A DNA stretch of 64,000 nucleotides, from assembly GCA_029237825.1 (NCBI GenBank), contig JAQZBQ010000001.1:1-64000 (forward strand), given 5' to 3'. Below the pieces are notes generated by a model, which saw nothing but the letters and a program-made list of their open reading frames with translations, ran no database searches and was not told the DNA's origin. Below, one piece after another: positions 41,933 through 50,246 of this stretch. Made by a program: the position numbers and the translations under genes. How positions within the stretch are numbered: position 1 is the stretch's first letter; the number at the start of each line of letters is the position of its first letter. This stretch comes from Bacteroidota bacterium (GTDB lineage Bacteria; Bacteroidota; Bacteroidia; B-17B0; Aurantibacillaceae).

Positions 41933-42955
41933 TTATTTGAAATTATATTGCTCAAGTATAGATTCCAAGAATGATTTTTTTGAGCCTAATAAGATGTTAA
42001 CTTTTTTTGATTGGATTATCTTTTTATAAATCAATATAAATTTATCAATGGTCATAATAACATCACTCAAACTTTTATCTATTGTACCATGAACATTCGC
42101 CATTTTATTGTTAACTCGAAGTTCTTCAAGCTTTGCCAAATGATAGTTTCTAACTTTACGTTCTAATTCAGAGTGATAAAGACTTTCATTGTGAAAAAAA
42201 TATTCGTTGTTATTGAGATCTATGCCCATTAGTACAATGTTTTTATATCCGAGTAAAACTCCTAAACTCATCATTAATGTTAAAGAACCTCTGTAATGAA
42301 TCGTAAAATTTATATCCTTAGCATTTTCTTGGCTGTAAAAATACTTTAACAATTTTGTAATCTTTTTTTCATATGAATACATGTAGTAGGCATTTGTAAT
42401 TAAGTTGTTTTTTAGCCAAAAATAGTCTGAAAGTGGTCTCTTTGCGTCTACATGGTAATAATTAGTTAATAAAGGCACCTCATCTAACTGTTCTAATTTA
42501 GCATCTAAAATTTCTTTATAATAACTGTATAACTCTTCTGTGAATTCAAGATGGTAGTAAGTAGGGATAAAGGAATGTAGAATAAATAAATTAAAGCCTA
42601 TGCTATCGTGTTTCTTTATTTCTGCCCATTGTGATTCACTAATATCATTTATACTTGAACCGCTGCCCAAAATAAACAATGTATCTGATTTTTTGAATTT
42701 TATTAAACTTTCATAATCTGCAATTTTTCCACCTTTTTCAATTATTTCCTTCTTTTTTGATTCATGGTTATTTTTAATTTTATCAACCATCTTTAATTCT
42801 TTTGGAGTAATCCAGAAAAAGTTAAAAACAATGAACTTAATAGAACGTAACAAATATTTAAAACTATTGCTAAATCCCTCTCTTAGTATTGAAATTTTTT
42901 CTCTCAAAACTATAGGTAAAAGATTTTTATATGTTTTAATAATTAGTGTTTTCAA
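41933..42955 (-). CDS. DUF115/GT42-like protein, candidate nonulosonic acid transferase
   Basis: A 340-aa protein with TLFILGSGSSINDISESQW (about 93-111; Gly-x-Gly-x-Ser loop), SIGFNLFILHSFIPTYYHLE, a membrane-proximal basic N-terminus, and YKNIVLMGIDLNNNEYFFHN (about 237-256). The pairing of a GxGxS loop with an (L/V)xGIDxx motif is seen in DUF115 and in GT42 CMP-sialyltransferases, which bind CMP-sugars. The gene lies directly after the CMP-sugar synthetase gene, which makes it the best candidate for the enzyme that adds legionaminic acid. Assignment is by motif and context only. Confidence 0.5.
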   Translation of the reverse strand: MKTLIIKTYKNLLPIVLREKISILREGFSNSFKYLLRSIKFIVFNFFWITPKELKMVDKIKNNHESKKKEIIEKGGKIADYESLIKFKKSDTLFILGSGSSINDISESQWAEIKKHDSIGFNLFILHSFIPTYYHLEFTEELYSYYKEILDAKLEQLDEVPLLTNYYHVDAKRPLSDYFWLKNNLITNAYYMYSYEKKITKLLKYFYSQENAKDINFTIHYRGSLTLMMSLGVLLGYKNIVLMGIDLNNNEYFFHNESLYHSELERKVRNYHLAKLEELRVNNKMANVHGTIDKSLSDVIMTIDKFILIYKKIIQSKKVNILLGSKKSFLESILEQYNFK

Positions 42956-42962
42956 AATAGTA

Positions 42963-43649
42963 TTAAATATGGTTTTTAGTATCTTTCAAAATTATCTCCA
43001 CAATTTTCCAATCTTCTAAAGTATCAATATCCACAGAGGCATTTCTATCCATAATATAAGCATAAGCATTTTCAGAATAAAAAGTACCTTGATTTATTAA
43101 TGCTCTTTTAAAAATATAAATGGCCCCATTGGGAAAATAGGTAGGCTTTTCCTCTTGACGGTTACGAAGATTATCTTCAAAAATGGGCTGCAACTTTCCT
43201 GTATCATCAATATATTTGTGCCATACAATTGGGTGATGCTCTTGACAATAACTAACAACTGAATCGGCATCTTTTTGTTTATAAAGTTCAAAGGCTTCGT
43301 CAATATGTTTAGCAGTCCTCAAAGGACTAGTAGGTTGAAGCACCATAAATTCTTCAATTTTCAACAAGCCCTCTTTCTCTAATCTTTCTAACGTATATTT
43401 ATATACATCTATTGATTTGGCAGTGTCAGTTGCTAAATGATTGGGTCTAATAAATGGCACTTCTGCTCCATACTTTTGAGAGATATCAGCAATTGTTATG
43501 TCATCGGTTGAAACAATTAGTCTAGTTACTACCTTAGATGTTAATGCAGCTTCAATGGTATACGCAATTAAAGGTTTACCGCATAAATTTTTAATATTTT
43601 TACCAGGTAATCCTTTGGAACCTCCTCGTGCAGGAATAATCGCAATCAT
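42963..43649 (-). CDS. legF: CMP-nonulosonate cytidylyltransferase (LegF/NeuA family)
   Basis: A 228-aa enzyme that joins CTP and a nonulosonic acid to give the CMP-sugar. The N-terminal nucleotide motif is IIPARGGSKGLPGKN (4-18); LQPTSPLR, KPTYFPNGAIYIFKR and ASVDIDTLEDW follow in the order seen in NeuA/LegF/PseF. Neighbouring legB-legC-legH-legI-legG genes favour CMP-legionaminic acid over CMP-Neu5Ac. It starts 5 bp after ptmE ends. Confidence 0.85.
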   Translation of the reverse strand: MIAIIPARGGSKGLPGKNIKNLCGKPLIAYTIEAALTSKVVTRLIVSTDDITIADISQKYGAEVPFIRPNHLATDTAKSIDVYKYTLERLEKEGLLKIEEFMVLQPTSPLRTAKHIDEAFELYKQKDADSVVSYCQEHHPIVWHKYIDDTGKLQPIFEDNLRNRQEEKPTYFPNGAIYIFKRALINQGTFYSENAYAYIMDRNASVDIDTLEDWKIVEIILKDTKNHI

Positions 43650-43654
43650 TTTTG

Positions 43655-44704
43655 TTATAACTTCAAATGTTTAATATCTTCTTGTGCTTTTTTGAAATCT
43701 TCCTTTTTTCCAATATCTAACCAATAACCATTGATTGGAAAAGTTATCAGCTTTCTATCCATTGCTAACATCTTATCCATCAAATCGGTTATATCAAAAA
43801 ATGTGTCTTTAGGAATAAAATCTAACACAGATTTTTTAAGTAAATAAATTCCTGCATTAGAAAAGTATGTATATCGCGGTTTTTCTTTTAGTGAACGTAT
43901 GCGTTGTGCATCATCAGTTTCCAAAATAGCATATGGAATGTCCACATTGTAGCTTGTTGCCGCTACAGCCATATCAGCATCAGAAGCTTTAAATGTTTTG
44001 TAAAAGTCAGCAAAATCTATATTTGTCAATAAATCGCTATTCATTATCAATACATCTTCATGCTGTAATTTTTCTGCTAATAAAACAGAACCAACAGTTC
44101 CCATTGGTTTCGATTCTTTAATGTACTTGATATTTAATGCTTTTGAACTACCATTACCAAAATAATTTTCAAGTTGTTCACCAAGATAGTTAATACTTAA
44201 ATGAATGTTTTTGATTCCCACTTGCGCCAGACGGTCAATATTATATTCAATGATTGGTTTGTCTCCAACTTTAAGCAATGGTTTTGGAGTATGTTCTGTT
44301 AATGGCCGCAATCTCTTTCCTTCGCCACCAGCCATTAGCAATGCATCAACTGGAATAATAGTAGTGCGTGTTCTAAAATTAACAATATCAACAATTTGAT
44401 TTTCCTTATTGAGAACAGGAACAATTTTAAAATTTCTTTTATAATACTCTTCTAATTTATTTACTGCATTTTCATATTCGCGAATAAATGATGGGTTAGG
44501 TTGAATGAAATCCAAAATAGAATCTTCAAATCCTAAGCCCTTAATAAATCCTCTACGTAAATCACCATCGGTTAAGGAGCCTATTAGCTTATTATCTTTA
44601 TTAGCAACAAATAAAATAGCATCAGAAGCCAATTGGTCTAATCTCCTTAGTGCATCTCTAACACTTTCATTTTCTTGTATGATATGTTTAATTACTGCCT
44701 CCAT
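43655..44704 (-). CDS. ptmE: CBS-domain sugar-1-phosphate nucleotidyltransferase (PtmE-like)
   Basis: A 349-aa fusion. Residues about 1-120 hold a pair of CBS motifs (DAILFVANKDNKLIGSLTDG, FKIVPVLNKENQIVDIVNF). Residues about 122-349 are a nucleotidyltransferase with MAGGEGKRLRPLTEHTPKPL, YLGEQLENYF and NSDLLTNIDF. In Campylobacter jejuni the same architecture (PtmE) makes GDP-glucosamine to prime legionaminic acid synthesis. Its presence beside legF therefore favours the GDP-linked route here. The base and sugar specificity are inferred. Confidence 0.8.
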   Translation of the reverse strand: MEAVIKHIIQENESVRDALRRLDQLASDAILFVANKDNKLIGSLTDGDLRRGFIKGLGFEDSILDFIQPNPSFIREYENAVNKLEEYYKRNFKIVPVLNKENQIVDIVNFRTRTTIIPVDALLMAGGEGKRLRPLTEHTPKPLLKVGDKPIIEYNIDRLAQVGIKNIHLSINYLGEQLENYFGNGSSKALNIKYIKESKPMGTVGSVLLAEKLQHEDVLIMNSDLLTNIDFADFYKTFKASDADMAVAATSYNVDIPYAILETDDAQRIRSLKEKPRYTYFSNAGIYLLKKSVLDFIPKDTFFDITDLMDKMLAMDRKLITFPINGYWLDIGKKEDFKKAQEDIKHLKL

Positions 44705-45376
44705 TCATTTATCAATATATTTCAATAACTGAAACGCTTCTGCATATTCCACTCCAACACTTGCACCTCGAAATGTAGCTAAAGCTTCCATATTTCGTAA
44801 ACTTCTCGGAAACGGATGTTCTGCAATTTCAGATTCGTAAACTTTCATTATTTCTAATTTTTCTTTCAAGTGTTTCGAAACGTCTACAAAATAATTTGGC
44901 ATAAATACTTTTTCAGGAAGATTAGGTGCAAATTCTGTTTCCGAAATGCACTCGTACATCAATACTTGTTTGATAAACGAATAGCGAAAAGACTTGGTAC
45001 AAGCCATTACCGCATCAAATGTATGCCTATGGTCTGAATGCGCATCTGAACGATTCAAACAATAAATAATTTCTGGTTTTACTTCCTGAAACACCTCAGA
45101 AATTTTTGGTGTCATTGTAACTACAGAACTTGAGGATAAACTCATAGTTGGATAGTCTAATAAGAAAGTCTCTTTTACGCCCAATAAAGTTGCTACCTTT
45201 TTTATCTCTGCTTGTCTACTTTCAATTCGTTCTTTACTGAATCCCTGATGCTCAAATACATTAGTTGTAATCAACCAAAAGATATTATCCCCCGCATCGC
45301 GATGTTTAAGAAGAGTTCCTCCTGCTCCTATGATTTCATCATCTGGGTGAGCTGATATAATTATAATGTTTTTCAT
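44705..45376 (-). CDS. PIG-L/LmbE family deacetylase
   Basis: A 223-aa zinc-dependent N-deacetylase fold. The metal motif is AHPDDEIIGAGGT (residues 9-21), with a second metal histidine cluster SDAHSDHRHTFDAV at about 115-128. Family members remove acetyl from GlcNAc-type sugars. In a legionaminic acid locus it could act on a C5 or C7 acetamido group before another acyl group is put on. Stop and start spacing (1 bp on each side) ties it to the formyltransferase-like gene and ptmE. Confidence 0.85.
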   Translation of the reverse strand: MKNIIIISAHPDDEIIGAGGTLLKHRDAGDNIFWLITTNVFEHQGFSKERIESRQAEIKKVATLLGVKETFLLDYPTMSLSSSSVVTMTPKISEVFQEVKPEIIYCLNRSDAHSDHRHTFDAVMACTKSFRYSFIKQVLMYECISETEFAPNLPEKVFMPNYFVDVSKHLKEKLEIMKVYESEIAEHPFPRSLRNMEALATFRGASVGVEYAEAFQLLKYIDK

Positions 45377-45377
45377 A

Positions 45378-46262
45378 TTATTTTAAATACGTATTTATTT
45401 TAGGAAGTATTTCAAACTCATGATCTACAATTCGAATAATTCCATCTGCAGATTTTACATAAATTGAATTATCGTCAATGCTCAATATTTTTCCAGGTTC
45501 TGAATTAACCGGATTTTCATTTATCATTTCAACTTTCCAAATCTTAATTTCTTTGCTATCAAATTCTGTATGCGCTCCCACATAAGGTTTTGTTAATGCT
45601 CGCACTAAATTATAAATTGCTTTTGATGACATTCTCCAATCTATAACTCCATCCGATTTGCCTCTCTTTCTCCAATAATTCGCTTTTGTTTGGTCCTGCT
45701 GGGAAACAGTATAGGTGTTGTTTTGTAGTGCGGGCAAAAATTCTTCTATCTGTAACAAAGAGCTACTTACAATTTTTTCATACAAATTACGAGCATCATC
45801 TTTATCATCAATCTCTATTTTCTTTTGATTAAGAATTGGCCCTGAATCAGCTCCTTTATCCATGAAGAAAAAAGTTGAGCCTGTTTCTTTTAATCCTAAA
45901 ACCAATGCCCATATAATGGGATGTCTTCCTCTATTCAAAGGTAATAATGCCGGATGATACCCAACAACTCCCATTGGACATGCATTCAATATCTCCGCTT
46001 TCAAAAGATTAGACCAACCGAAACAAAAAATAACATCTGGATTTTGACTTTTAATCCAACTCACAGAGTCAAGCGAGTTTACATTTTCTGTATAATGAAT
46101 AGGGACATTGTGCTTTTCGGCAAGAGGTGTTAAATCTGCGTAGTCAGAGTTAAAAGAAGATGCTTTTTGAGTAACGATTCCGGCAATTGTTGCATTTAAC
46201 TCAAACAACTTATTTAAAGTGTAAAAAGAAAACTGAACTGTACCTATGAAAATAATTTTCAT
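45378..46262 (-). CDS. formyltransferase-family protein with atypical active site
   Basis: A 294-aa protein of the Fmt/sugar N-formyltransferase family: MKIIFIGTVQFSFYTL (Rossmann), HPALLPLNRGRHPIIWAL (103-120), KETGSTFFFMDKGADSGPIL (125-144), and a small C-terminal beta domain. The catalytic triad of Fmt and ArnA is Asn-x-His...Asp; here His103 and Asp139 are present but the Asn position is Gly101 (GYHP). A subgroup with this change occurs in glycan loci. It may formylate an amino sugar using N10-formyl-tetrahydrofolate, or have a changed activity. Confidence 0.8.
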   Translation of the reverse strand: MKIIFIGTVQFSFYTLNKLFELNATIAGIVTQKASSFNSDYADLTPLAEKHNVPIHYTENVNSLDSVSWIKSQNPDVIFCFGWSNLLKAEILNACPMGVVGYHPALLPLNRGRHPIIWALVLGLKETGSTFFFMDKGADSGPILNQKKIEIDDKDDARNLYEKIVSSSLLQIEEFLPALQNNTYTVSQQDQTKANYWRKRGKSDGVIDWRMSSKAIYNLVRALTKPYVGAHTEFDSKEIKIWKVEMINENPVNSEPGKILSIDDNSIYVKSADGIIRIVDHEFEILPKINTYLK

Positions 46263-46265
46263 TCC

Positions 46266-47441
46266 CTATTTAAAATTTATATCAAAAAACTTTTTCTTAA
46301 TAATATTCCCAAGATCTACATTTTTAATGTGTTTAATAATATCGGTAGATGGATTTTTTTCTCCATAAGGATTTACCATATTCAAACAAATCTTTTTTGT
46401 ATCCTCGTTAAATGCTTTTTCAAGAGCATCTTTTATGGAACTATATTCCGACTCGCAATCAATAACACTATCCGCTTTAATCCTACCTCTCTGTCTGTCT
46501 CCAATATTTATAGTAGGAATTTTAAAACTCGGAACCTCTAATAACCCACTCGAAGAATTACCAATAACTACATCAACATACTTTAAAGCAGACAAATACC
46601 TTAATTGTCCTAATGAAATAAATGAAATAGAATTTTTGCTATGAGCCAAGACATACTTATCTATATGATCAATAATAACTCTTCCATTTGTATCTGCATT
46701 TGGCTTTGTGAAAATTATATTCAGATCTTTTTGTTCCTCTAATACTTTTAATAAATCACAAAATTGGGCTTCGGCTGTATTATTTTCAAGAGTAACAGGA
46801 TGAAAAGTAACTAATGCATTTTTTTCGCCAAGTTTAAAATTGATTGATTCCTCGAATTGTTCTTTATCTAATAACTTTAATTTGTTAATGTTTTCTATTC
46901 CCAAAGCACCAACATTAAAAACTGTATTTGGATTTTCACCCAACTGAATAACTCTTTTTCGATATTCCTCAGTTGATGTAAAATGCAAGTGAGACATTTT
47001 AGTTATAGAATGTCTAATTGGCTCATCTATAAGTCCCTCTGTGGCTTCGCCACCATGACAATGAGCAATTGGTATTCTAGCAATCATGGCGGCACTTACT
47101 GCTGAAAAAATTTCAAACCTATCTCCTAATACAACAACCAAATTTGGTTTCAATTCTTCAAATGCTTCAGCAAATCCAATTTGAGTAAGTCCCATAGATT
47201 TTGATATTCCGATTGATGTATCAGATGATACTAATGTTTCAATTCTTTTATTTATAAAAAAACCATCACTTTCTATAATCTTATACGTCAATCCAAACTC
47301 AGGGGATAAGTGCATACCGGTAGCAATAATTTGCAATTCTATGTCATCGTCTTCTTTTAAACTTTTCAATAACCAATACAAAAGCCCGTACTCAGCTCTT
47401 GTTCCGGTAACAATACAAACTTTGAGTTTTAGATGTTTCAT
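46266..47441 (-). CDS. legG: hydrolysing NDP-sugar 2-epimerase (LegG/NeuC family)
   Basis: A 391-aa enzyme that removes the nucleotide and inverts C2, giving a free mannose-configured amino sugar (in the Leg route 2,4-diacetamido-2,4,6-trideoxymannose). It starts KVCIVTGTRAEYGLLYWLL, has VVVLGDRFEIFSAVSAAMIA, HCHGGEATEGLIDEPIRHSI and IGNSSSGLLEVPSFKIPTIN. It overlaps the synthase by 4 bp. NeuC and LegG cannot be told apart by sequence reading alone; the legB/legC context selects LegG. Confidence 0.87.
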   Translation of the reverse strand: MKHLKLKVCIVTGTRAEYGLLYWLLKSLKEDDDIELQIIATGMHLSPEFGLTYKIIESDGFFINKRIETLVSSDTSIGISKSMGLTQIGFAEAFEELKPNLVVVLGDRFEIFSAVSAAMIARIPIAHCHGGEATEGLIDEPIRHSITKMSHLHFTSTEEYRKRVIQLGENPNTVFNVGALGIENINKLKLLDKEQFEESINFKLGEKNALVTFHPVTLENNTAEAQFCDLLKVLEEQKDLNIIFTKPNADTNGRVIIDHIDKYVLAHSKNSISFISLGQLRYLSALKYVDVVIGNSSSGLLEVPSFKIPTINIGDRQRGRIKADSVIDCESEYSSIKDALEKAFNEDTKKICLNMVNPYGEKNPSTDIIKHIKNVDLGNIIKKKFFDINFK

Positions 47442-48463
47442 TCTATATCTGACTTTTGTAATTTGTATTCATTAGGAAAATCAGATTTTACTTTTTTTCC
47501 AATAACATTTTTAAGTTCCATTGGAGAAATCCCATCTCCAGGTCGCTTCATAATTAAATCGTCTGCTTGTAATATCTTTCCTTTCTTACAATCCTTATTC
47601 AGATGAATGCTTTTTCTTACCACTAACATATTTTGCATTTCTGTTGGAGTTGGCTCTTTATCAAAATTTCCAAGTGCATTTTCTATATTTCGAATTGCTT
47701 TCACCATTGCTATTAATTCAGCAGGCTCTAACGACGCTTTATGATCTGGCCCCGGTAATGTTTTATCAAGAGTGAAATGTTTTTCAATTATTTTAGCACC
47801 CATTGCTACAGCTGCAATCGGCACTTCTATTCCTAAAGTATGATCTGAGTACCCAACCGAAATATTCAATTGCTTTTGAATACTTAACATAGCATTCAGA
47901 TTAACATCAACCATTGGTGTTGGATAATTTGTTGTACAATGCAATACAGATATATTTTCTTTTATTGTTCCTGCTTCAACTAAAACTGCTACTGCATCTT
48001 TAATTTCAGACATTACACACATTCCGGTTGAAACAATAACTTCTTTTTTTAACGAACCTATTTTTTGAAGGTATGGCAAATTGGTAATTTCTCCGGAAGG
48101 GATTTTATATAACTCAATTCCTAAAGTATTTAACAAATCAATACTTTCAAGATCAAAAGCAGTAGACAAAAAGCGAATATTTTTTTGTTTACAGTAATTA
48201 ATTAATTCATGATGATCATTAACGCTAAGTTCCAATTTCTTTAACATATCAAATTGAGAATCGGAACTATCTTCGGCCATATTTTTTTGTTGATACTCTG
48301 CTTTTTTAGCATTTACACTTACCAGTTTCTCTGTTTTAAATGTTTGGAATTTGACGTAATCAACTCCTGCATCTACAGCAACATCAATAAGTTTTTTTGC
48401 CATATTAATATCACCATTATGATTTACGCCAGCCTCTGCTATAATTATTGTTCTATTTTTCAT
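47438..48463 (-). CDS. legI: nonulosonic acid synthase (LegI/NeuB family)
   Basis: A 341-aa PEP-dependent condensing enzyme. The N-terminal NeuB TIM barrel (1-275) has IIAEAGVNHNGDINMAKKLI, VKFQTFKTEKLVS, and GYSDHTLGIEVPIAAVAMGA. The C-terminal SAF domain (about 285-341) has VVRKSIHLNKDCKKGKIL and KRPGDGISP. It joins the sugar with PEP to make the nine-carbon acid, presumably legionaminic acid. Overlaps legG and legH by 4 bp each. Confidence 0.9.
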   Translation of the reverse strand: MKNRTIIIAEAGVNHNGDINMAKKLIDVAVDAGVDYVKFQTFKTEKLVSVNAKKAEYQQKNMAEDSSDSQFDMLKKLELSVNDHHELINYCKQKNIRFLSTAFDLESIDLLNTLGIELYKIPSGEITNLPYLQKIGSLKKEVIVSTGMCVMSEIKDAVAVLVEAGTIKENISVLHCTTNYPTPMVDVNLNAMLSIQKQLNISVGYSDHTLGIEVPIAAVAMGAKIIEKHFTLDKTLPGPDHKASLEPAELIAMVKAIRNIENALGNFDKEPTPTEMQNMLVVRKSIHLNKDCKKGKILQADDLIMKRPGDGISPMELKNVIGKKVKSDFPNEYKLQKSDIE

Positions 48464-49098
48464 TTAATAATTTTTGCTGGTACTCCTAGCACCGTTTGAT
48501 TATCCGAAATATTTTTAATTACTAAAGTTCCTGCGCCTACTATAACATTGCTTCCTATGTTTACCTGATTTGAAACAGTTGCATTACTTCCAATAAAAAC
48601 TTCATTACCGATTTTACAATCGCCATTTACAAAGGCACCTGTTGAAATATGGCAATGATTTCCAATGACAGCATCGTGCTCAATATTGCAATTTGAGTTT
48701 AAAATACAATTTGTACCAATATTTGCACCTGCATTTATAAAAGCATTATGCATCACAACTGTTCCCTTTCCTATCATTGCGTATTGAGAAATGTATGCTC
48801 TTGGAGAAACTATTGTGGCAATTTTTACACTTAATACATTCAATTTTTCGAAAATATTTTTACGAATATTTGCTGATTTTATTTGCCCTACTGTAATTAA
48901 AAATTCGCAACCTTGTTGATGATATTTTTCATAATCATTATCGTTACCAATAATTTCGTAATTCAAAATTTTTTCACCTTTTTTATCTGGTAAATCTAAA
49001 ATGCCAACAATGTTGTATTTACCTTCATGTTCAATAACATCAATACAGGATTTACAATGTCCGCCTCCTCCAACTAATATGAGTTTGGGGTTGCTCAT
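48460..49098 (-). CDS. legH: LegH/NeuD-type acetyltransferase
   Basis: A 212-aa left-handed beta-helix enzyme. The N-terminal PglD-like Rossmann domain begins LILVGGGGHCKSCIDVIEHE; the hexapeptide repeat domain (about 95-212) includes SNCNIEHDAVIGNHCHI with the catalytic-type His and ends TVLGVPAKIIK. By position between legC and legI it should N-acetylate the 4-amino group of the LegC product with acetyl-CoA. Confidence 0.85.
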   Translation of the reverse strand: MSNPKLILVGGGGHCKSCIDVIEHEGKYNIVGILDLPDKKGEKILNYEIIGNDNDYEKYHQQGCEFLITVGQIKSANIRKNIFEKLNVLSVKIATIVSPRAYISQYAMIGKGTVVMHNAFINAGANIGTNCILNSNCNIEHDAVIGNHCHISTGAFVNGDCKIGNEVFIGSNATVSNQVNIGSNVIVGAGTLVIKNISDNQTVLGVPAKIIK

Positions 49099-50246
49099 TT
49101 TCTTACGCTACTTGGTATATTTACTAATCGTTCTGCAATCCATTGGCTATTTTCCAAATCATCATGCTCACAATCTTTAAACATTGGCAAGGTGTTCATT
49201 AAATCCCAAGCCGGACGGGTCATTACACCACTTTTATTCGTTTCTTCTAAAAATAAATCCCGTTCTTTTTCGTTTTCCAAAAGAATAGCATTCAACCAAT
49301 AATTTGCTTTTGTGTTTTCAATTTCAGTTACAAATTGAATATTGGTTTTAGAAAAATAGTTTTTGTATGTATTTGCTAAATCTCGTTTGTTTTCTAAAAA
49401 TCTGTTTAACTGCTCCATTTGTGCACAAATTAAAGCGGCATTCAAGTTTGGCATTCGGTAATTATAACCAATTTCATCGTGTGCAAATTTCCACGCATGT
49501 GGTAATTTTGCTTGTGTGGTTAAATGTTTTGCCTTTATTGCAATACTTTCATCATCAGTAATTAGTGCGCCGCCGCCGCCGCAAGTAATGGTTTTATTTC
49601 CGTTAAAACTAAATGTTCCTATAGCACCAAATCTACCGGTATGTTTACCTTTATAATAACTTCCTAATGATTCAGCAGCATCTTCAATTAAAGCAATATT
49701 CCATGCTTTACATATTTCTGCAATTTCATCAATACGCAAAGGAAAGCCAAAGGTGTGCATTGGCACACAGGCTTTTATTCTTTTACCGGTCCTTTTATTA
49801 TAAGTGTAACCATCTTTTTTTATTTCAGCGTTTTTTTCTAAAAAATGTTGTAGTGCTTTTGGAGACATCCCCAAGGTGTCTTTATCCACATCAATAAAAA
49901 CAGGATTTGCCAAACAATAACTAATAGCGTTGGCAGTTGCAATAAACGTGAGAGCTTGCGACAAAATTTCGTCATGTTGTTTAATGTCGTTCAAAACCAA
50001 CGCTATGTGAAGCGCATTGGTGCCATTTACACAAGCTATCGCATATTTTGCGCCTGTGTATTTTGCAAAATCTTCCTCAAATTTAGTAACGAATGCACCC
50101 ACTGAAGAAACAAAAGTGGAGTCGATTGTTTCAATCAAATATTTTTTTTCATTACCATTAAAAGTTGGTGCGTGTAGAGGAATAAATTCTTTTTCCTCTT
50201 GAAATGTTTTTCTAATGAATGCTATAATATCTTGTGTATGTACCAT
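49095..50246 (-). CDS. legC: LegC-family PLP aminotransferase
   Basis: A 383-aa DegT/DnrJ/EryC1 sugar aminotransferase that converts the 4-keto-6-deoxy sugar to a 4-amino sugar. Features: VNGTNALHIALVLNDI, PMHTFGFPLRIDEIAEIC, IALIEDAAESLGSYYKG with the PLP-binding Asp, and FSFNGNKTITCGGGGALIT with the Schiff-base Lys (about residue 216). LegC members are longer at the N-terminus (DIIAFIRKTFQEEKEFIPLH), as here. The start codon overlaps the legB stop. Confidence 0.9.
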   Translation of the reverse strand: MVHTQDIIAFIRKTFQEEKEFIPLHAPTFNGNEKKYLIETIDSTFVSSVGAFVTKFEEDFAKYTGAKYAIACVNGTNALHIALVLNDIKQHDEILSQALTFIATANAISYCLANPVFIDVDKDTLGMSPKALQHFLEKNAEIKKDGYTYNKRTGKRIKACVPMHTFGFPLRIDEIAEICKAWNIALIEDAAESLGSYYKGKHTGRFGAIGTFSFNGNKTITCGGGGALITDDESIAIKAKHLTTQAKLPHAWKFAHDEIGYNYRMPNLNAALICAQMEQLNRFLENKRDLANTYKNYFSKTNIQFVTEIENTKANYWLNAILLENEKERDLFLEETNKSGVMTRPAWDLMNTLPMFKDCEHDDLENSQWIAERLVNIPSSVRK

